This document shows, piece after piece, positions 59,701 to 64,000 of a stretch of 64,000 nucleotides of DNA. A model generated the notes under the pieces. That model did no database searches. It was given only the letters and a program-made list of their open reading frames with translations, and was not told the origin of the DNA. The stretch is from Gymnorhina tibicen (Eukaryota; Chordata; Aves; Passeriformes; Artamidae). Position 1 is the first letter of the stretch. Each line of letters begins with the position of its first letter. The stretch is from the NCBI GenBank assembly GCA_013399875.1, contig VXAZ01006396.1:255076-319075 (forward strand), in the 5' to 3' direction. The translations under genes and the position numbers were made by a program.

Positions 59701-60640
59701 ATCCCAGGAAATCAGCAAAACAGGGCTTGAAACACTTGTGTTGTCCACACTTGTATGTGCAAACTGATATTTATGCTTCTACAAACTCATTAGTGAGTAG
59801 ATATCAGGAGTTTCTCTGGTCACTGGTCTGCAGAAGGTGGGGTTGCTCGTGTGGGTTTCCCTGATGACTCCAGAGCCTCCAGAGACAGAATCACCTTCCC
59901 AGATAGATTATTCTTTGTGCTGATCATACATCTCCTTGCAGAAATTGCAGTTCTGCTGGGGTGGAGGTGCTGAGGGGCCATGTTCCACCCAGCCAAAGGA
60001 GGACCTGCATCTCTACTCCTTGCCTGAGCAGAACGGCAGCAGGGGCTGTGGTTTCCACACCAGGAAAGGATAACCAGAAGGCTGCAGGTTTCCTTGCCTG
60101 GATTTTACAGCAGTATTGTGAGGTTTGAGTGGATATTTTGGTGAAATGAATATTTGTATGATGCTAAGGAAAAGTAAAATAGTATCATTATTTTAAAGGC
60201 TGCTGAAAGCCATTGACCCACTCTTGTTTGTCTACATGTAAAGTTTTACTTATTTATACCTTGTGTTTATGAAACAACCACACTATATCATCCAAGCTCA
60301 AGTTCTGAGAAAAGTTCACAAGTGCATATTTCACATGAGCCATATGTTGAGCTGAAGGCACATAATTTACAAACCTTTTAAGCGATTGTGTTACCAACAA
60401 TTCACATTTCTGTTCTCAAGATAAAGTCCCAGCCCATTCCATCTGATCAGCATCTTATTCTTCAAGCAGGTGTCATGGTTTCTGAATTTTGTCCAGATGG
60501 CAGCTGATGTGGAATCAGAGACTGAGTGAATAAAATCAAATGCTGTGAGAAGAGCCATTGAGCCTTTGCTCCTCATGTTACTTCTAGTGACAATAGATTT
60601 AATGCAGCCATTGTTCGTGATCTGTGAGTTTATTAGAGCT
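56721..60640. other. Non-coding DNA, no gene seen
   Basis: Frames of up to 96 codons at 57.0-57.7 kb overlap in several frames and have no domain. A short (TAGC) run lies near 58129-58144 and an eight-C run near 59352. No repeat family was recognised. Confidence 0.55.
60049..60068 (+). repeat. 20-base word shared with 53580-53599
   Basis: Second copy of TGGTTTCCACACCAGGAAAG. Confidence 0.8.
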
Positions 60641-60688
60641 AAATGGTTAGGATTATCTCATCAAATGGTTAGGATTATCTCATCAAAT
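60641..60688 (+). repeat. 22-base perfect tandem duplication
   Basis: AAATGGTTAGGATTATCTCATC occurs twice with no mismatch (60641-60662 and 60663-60684), followed by a partial AAAT. It looks recent. Confidence 0.95.
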
Positions 60689-63600
60689 TATAACAATCAC
60701 AGAAAGTGATTAAAAATACCCCCTTAAATATATTGCACAGTTCATCAGCATTTGCAGTTCTTATCTTTTGGTGGTATACATATATCCATATATTTGTTCA
60801 TGTCCAGAGCCAGTTCAGTTACTTTGCTCCCTCAACCTCCATTTCTACCACCTGGGTGTTTGCCTCCAGAAAAATCCATATCTTTGAGTTGCCTCTCAAG
60901 GAGGCTCTAATGACACCAGTGGGCAGAGCCCTTCACAGTTTGTAAAATAACCTCCTGCCATGTCAGATTAGATTATATGCCATCAAATTATTTAAATCTT
61001 CACAGTTACATTTGTTCTACAGATGTGTGCACTCTCTCTCTTGAGATTAGCATTCCTGCACTTTTACAAATAATTTCAGGGGTTTTAATTTTTTTTTTAG
61101 TAGCAAAAATCTCAGAGCTCTTTTTAAGACTACAAAAAAGAGAGGTGATGCTCTGCGTACATTTTGTGGTTTTTCTGTCCAATGACTCTAATGTCAAAAT
61201 TGCTACAACCTTCTAAGAGAAATGCTAAATCATAATGTGGTAAGAAAGGCACCCTCGACAGGTCTGCAAATGACAGCTCTATAATTTCAGCATTATTTGA
61301 ATACAATGTAGAAGTGCCTTATATGTTTAAGCAGCTTCATTTTGCATCTGCTTTTTAGAATAGTTGATTCATACTTGTCTGCACAGGCTTTCAATAGTTC
61401 TTCTTTTCTTTCTTAGTCTCTTTGTCTACCCTTTTCTTTTTTTTTTTTTTCCTTATTTTTCTTTTTTATTCCCTTGAATTTTTTCATATAATATTTATTT
61501 AATCAGTGATAAGATGAGCAGGTCAGGCTGAGCATGGGTTAGACTGAGCTGCAGTGTAACAAGTTGAATTTACTTCTGTGCACATTACAGCTGTAGACTA
61601 GAATGACTTGAATTACGTGTGGATCTTTTGCTGCCTACTTTCTTACATATGTTAACATGCATTACTTTATTTGTGGCTCAAAAATTGCCATTATTATTTC
61701 TGAGAATTGAGCTTTGTTTGATCTGTTTTAATATTTCTAAATTATTTTTCCCATTGTTGCTGAAATCTGCATGGCTTGGTTGGAGTCCTTAAAAAACTTC
61801 CAGTTATTCCTGCTGAGAATTTTTTATTAGGAGTTGGGGCTTCAAACCCTAGTAAACCAAAAAAAGTTTAATAGTCCTACTTCTTGGGGGTTTTTTTGGT
61901 GTGTTGTTTCTGCACCGCTATACTGACAACTGAGACACTACCCTGTTTCTTCTGCGCCTGATGTCAGATGCCAGCAGTGAAAAACGAAAGGCAGTGGTAT
62001 GGACTGGGAAAAACAATGTATTTTGTGGAGTTACCACCCCAGCTAAAGTTGTGTATCATATGTCAAAAATCTAGGAGACCTTGCAGATCTCCATGGAGGC
62101 AGCTTTGTTTCTTACAGTACACCCAAGGAACCTGTGCTGGTCTGATATCAAGCCATGGCTGTAGCCTCTGCACCACCAGCAGCGCTCAGAAGATTCAGAC
62201 TTTTCAATTAATACAGATATTTACAATCAAATAAAACAAAGCACGCTTTAAAAGAAACTCTTATTTTAATTGGGCTAACAGGGTACTTACTTCCTATCAC
62301 ATGCTTGCACACAGGTGGCTCTCTTACTGCTACCTGTGGTATGTCCTGTTACCACTCTGTGATGGGGAAACCATGAGCTGTAGTATCCTCACGCTGCCAA
62401 ATGAGCTGTGCCTTTGGAGTAACCCCTCAGAAGGAGAAAGGCTGTGCCAGTCAGTAGCATGATGACACCACTGGAGGTGAAGTCTTTTTGCTCCATTTAA
62501 AAAGACCCAGTGACAGTCCTTTGAATGAAAAGATTTCAGAGGATACAAAAAGTTCTCAAATCAATGTTCTTCAAAATTTAGCTTTCATTTCAAAAAGTCC
62601 TTTTTTTGGTATCTTTCTTTGTAAGTGTCCAGTTTATATGATTTCTCTCTTTTGAGCTGTTCTGCCTATATTGGTGCATTGTTTTCATGTTCTTAGAAGG
62701 AATTAATAAAATGGTTGAAATGCTGGTTCCATCTTTGCACCACCTTTCCTCTGAGTCTCTGTAGTGTTTGCTGTTTTGGAGAGCACCATAGCACTGGGAA
62801 AGCTCCCTGGGGAGTGTGCTCATGCACGTGTGAACATTTCACAAAGTGTGAAATTTGTATGTGAAATTGAATAAGTCAGTGTGCAGCCCAGATATCACAG
62901 AATGGGTGGTGTCAAAGCTTTGAGATCAGCCTGGGTGATGATTTCCGTCCTTGTGTGAAACAAAGAGCTCTTCAGATAGCCCCATAGCATGTAAGGCTTA
63001 TAGATGGATAGATTGAAAGGAATAGGTAATAACCATAAAACAGTATTATGAAAATATAAACCATAATTAGTGATAATGGCTTACTCAATTAAATACATTA
63101 AAGGATGGATGCAGAGTTTTGATGCATGGATGCTTTTGTCCAAGAGCATATGTGTGTTTATACACTGATCTAACAGTGATGTATAACTGACATTAAATAT
63201 GCATCAAAGGATGAATACTCTGCCCTAATGTTAAATAGGTCTCTTTAGTGCTGTCTAGTTGTACAAATATATGGAAGAAGATAGTCCCTGCCCTCAAATT
63301 TCCTATTTAAAAAGAAAAGCACAGGTAACTGTACATGTGTTTCAGGTAGCTCAAGGTTTTAAGTGGAGAAGGCCAGGTTAAGTCATACCCATGGATGCTC
63401 TGCTTTTCTGGCTGAAGGACCTGATTGCCAGCAGGATATCTCCACTCCTTATTAATCTAGGAAACCAAGTCTTGCAATTAAAATTCAGGTTCCCTGTTCT
63501 GATTTCAGTGTCAGCGGCTTGGGGGGCTGTGTGGAAGTAGTGCTCCTCTTCCTCTTTCTGCTGTCTTCTTCAACAGAATTTCTGTTCCTCTGCTTTCCAG

Positions 63601-63909
63601 TGACGAAAGAAACCTCACTTCCTCCAAGCTTTGGGTATGTTATTAAATAATCTGAGTCTTCTTAGTGGTTAGATGATTAAAAGAGGATTAGATTAGGGTT
63701 AGTACCAGGGAGGGGGAAGTACTGAAACCCCTCTAAGTTACAAGTTTGTCCTAATAAGTGCCAATTCCATCATGTTCCCCACTGATGTTGGGGACTTGTT
63801 CTGGCCAATGAGCACCTGTAGCATATCAGTGTAGAGGCCCAGCCCTGCTGGCCCTGTACTGATGACCTTCCTGTCACACACTGAGTAGAGGGTCTTATCA
63901 ATATGAAAA
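60689..63909. other. AT-rich non-coding DNA, no gene seen
   Basis: Only short frames. A T-rich run of about 17 bases lies near 61437. The last 250 bases before the LTR have GC-richer sequence and overlapping frames on the minus strand, without a domain. Confidence 0.55.
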
Positions 63910-64000
63910 TGTCGTGGTTTAATGCTGGCCCAATGCCAGGCACCCACGAGAGCCGCTTGCTCACCTTCCCCTACCACATCTGGGCAGAGGAGAGAAAAGG
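63910..64000 (+). mobile_element. 5' end of an avian ERVK-like LTR, cut by the window edge
   Basis: TGTCGTGGTTTAATGCTGGC, CAATGCCAGGCACCCACGAG, AGCCGCTTGCTCACCTTCCC and GGGCAGAGGAGAGAAAAGG follow the start of a very common songbird ERVK-type LTR (TGTCxTGGTTTAAxCCxxGC, then a GCAGCCGCTxGCTCAC block). Only the first 91 bases are inside the window. The six bases before it, TGAAAA, would be the left target duplication if the insertion is complete. Confidence 0.8.

Noticed and set aside
1..64000. tRNA, rRNA, CRISPR or bacterial operon content
   Set aside because: I saw no tRNA B-box with matching stems, no rRNA words, no regularly spaced repeats and no long open frames. The window is vertebrate non-coding DNA.

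Overview
The window looks like non-coding DNA from a bird, most likely a passerine. The evidence is an intact avian CR1 3' end (about 20.76-21.08 kb), several LTRs of the kinds common in songbird genomes (about 6.0, 43.9-44.4, 46.3-47.0 and 63.9 kb), depleted CpG, AT-rich sequence with short introns of GC-rich DNA, and no bacterial-type gene density. I found no convincing protein-coding exon, rRNA, tRNA or CRISPR. The open frames are all short, start and stop at random, and overlap on both strands. The window is best read as a gene desert or part of one very long intron.

Layout. 0-20 kb is mostly unique AT-rich DNA with one old solo LTR (6.0-6.6 kb), a poly-C tract with an unresolved base (9.4 kb), a C-rich block (18.4-18.8 kb) and several stretches that resemble conserved non-coding elements. 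20.46-20.69 kb is a CTCCT pentanucleotide repeat broken by a 156-base assembly gap, followed at once by a CR1 copy. 21-36 kb is unique sequence with two fossil MIR-like SINEs (27.8 and 31.3 kb). 36-41 kb is the densest fossil area: an antisense CR1 3' end of the older archosaur/turtle type, a broken hAT transposase, an unidentified coding-like stretch on each strand, and a piece of an L1/Tx1-like LINE. 43.9-47 kb holds three LTR units, one with a clean 5-bp target duplication. 50.9-53.6 kb holds decayed reverse transcriptase pieces of two LINE clades, L2-like and L1/Tx1-like. The last 91 bases are the start of another LTR.

Nothing here works together as a system of genes. The real content is a record of transposable elements of very different ages, plus candidate regulatory DNA. 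Family names come from reading translated motifs and recalled family patterns, without database searches. I did not find an undescribed biological system. The most unusual items are the L1/Tx1-like and L2-like reverse transcriptase fossils, which are uncommon in birds, and the unassigned coding-like stretch at 38.7-40.4 kb.
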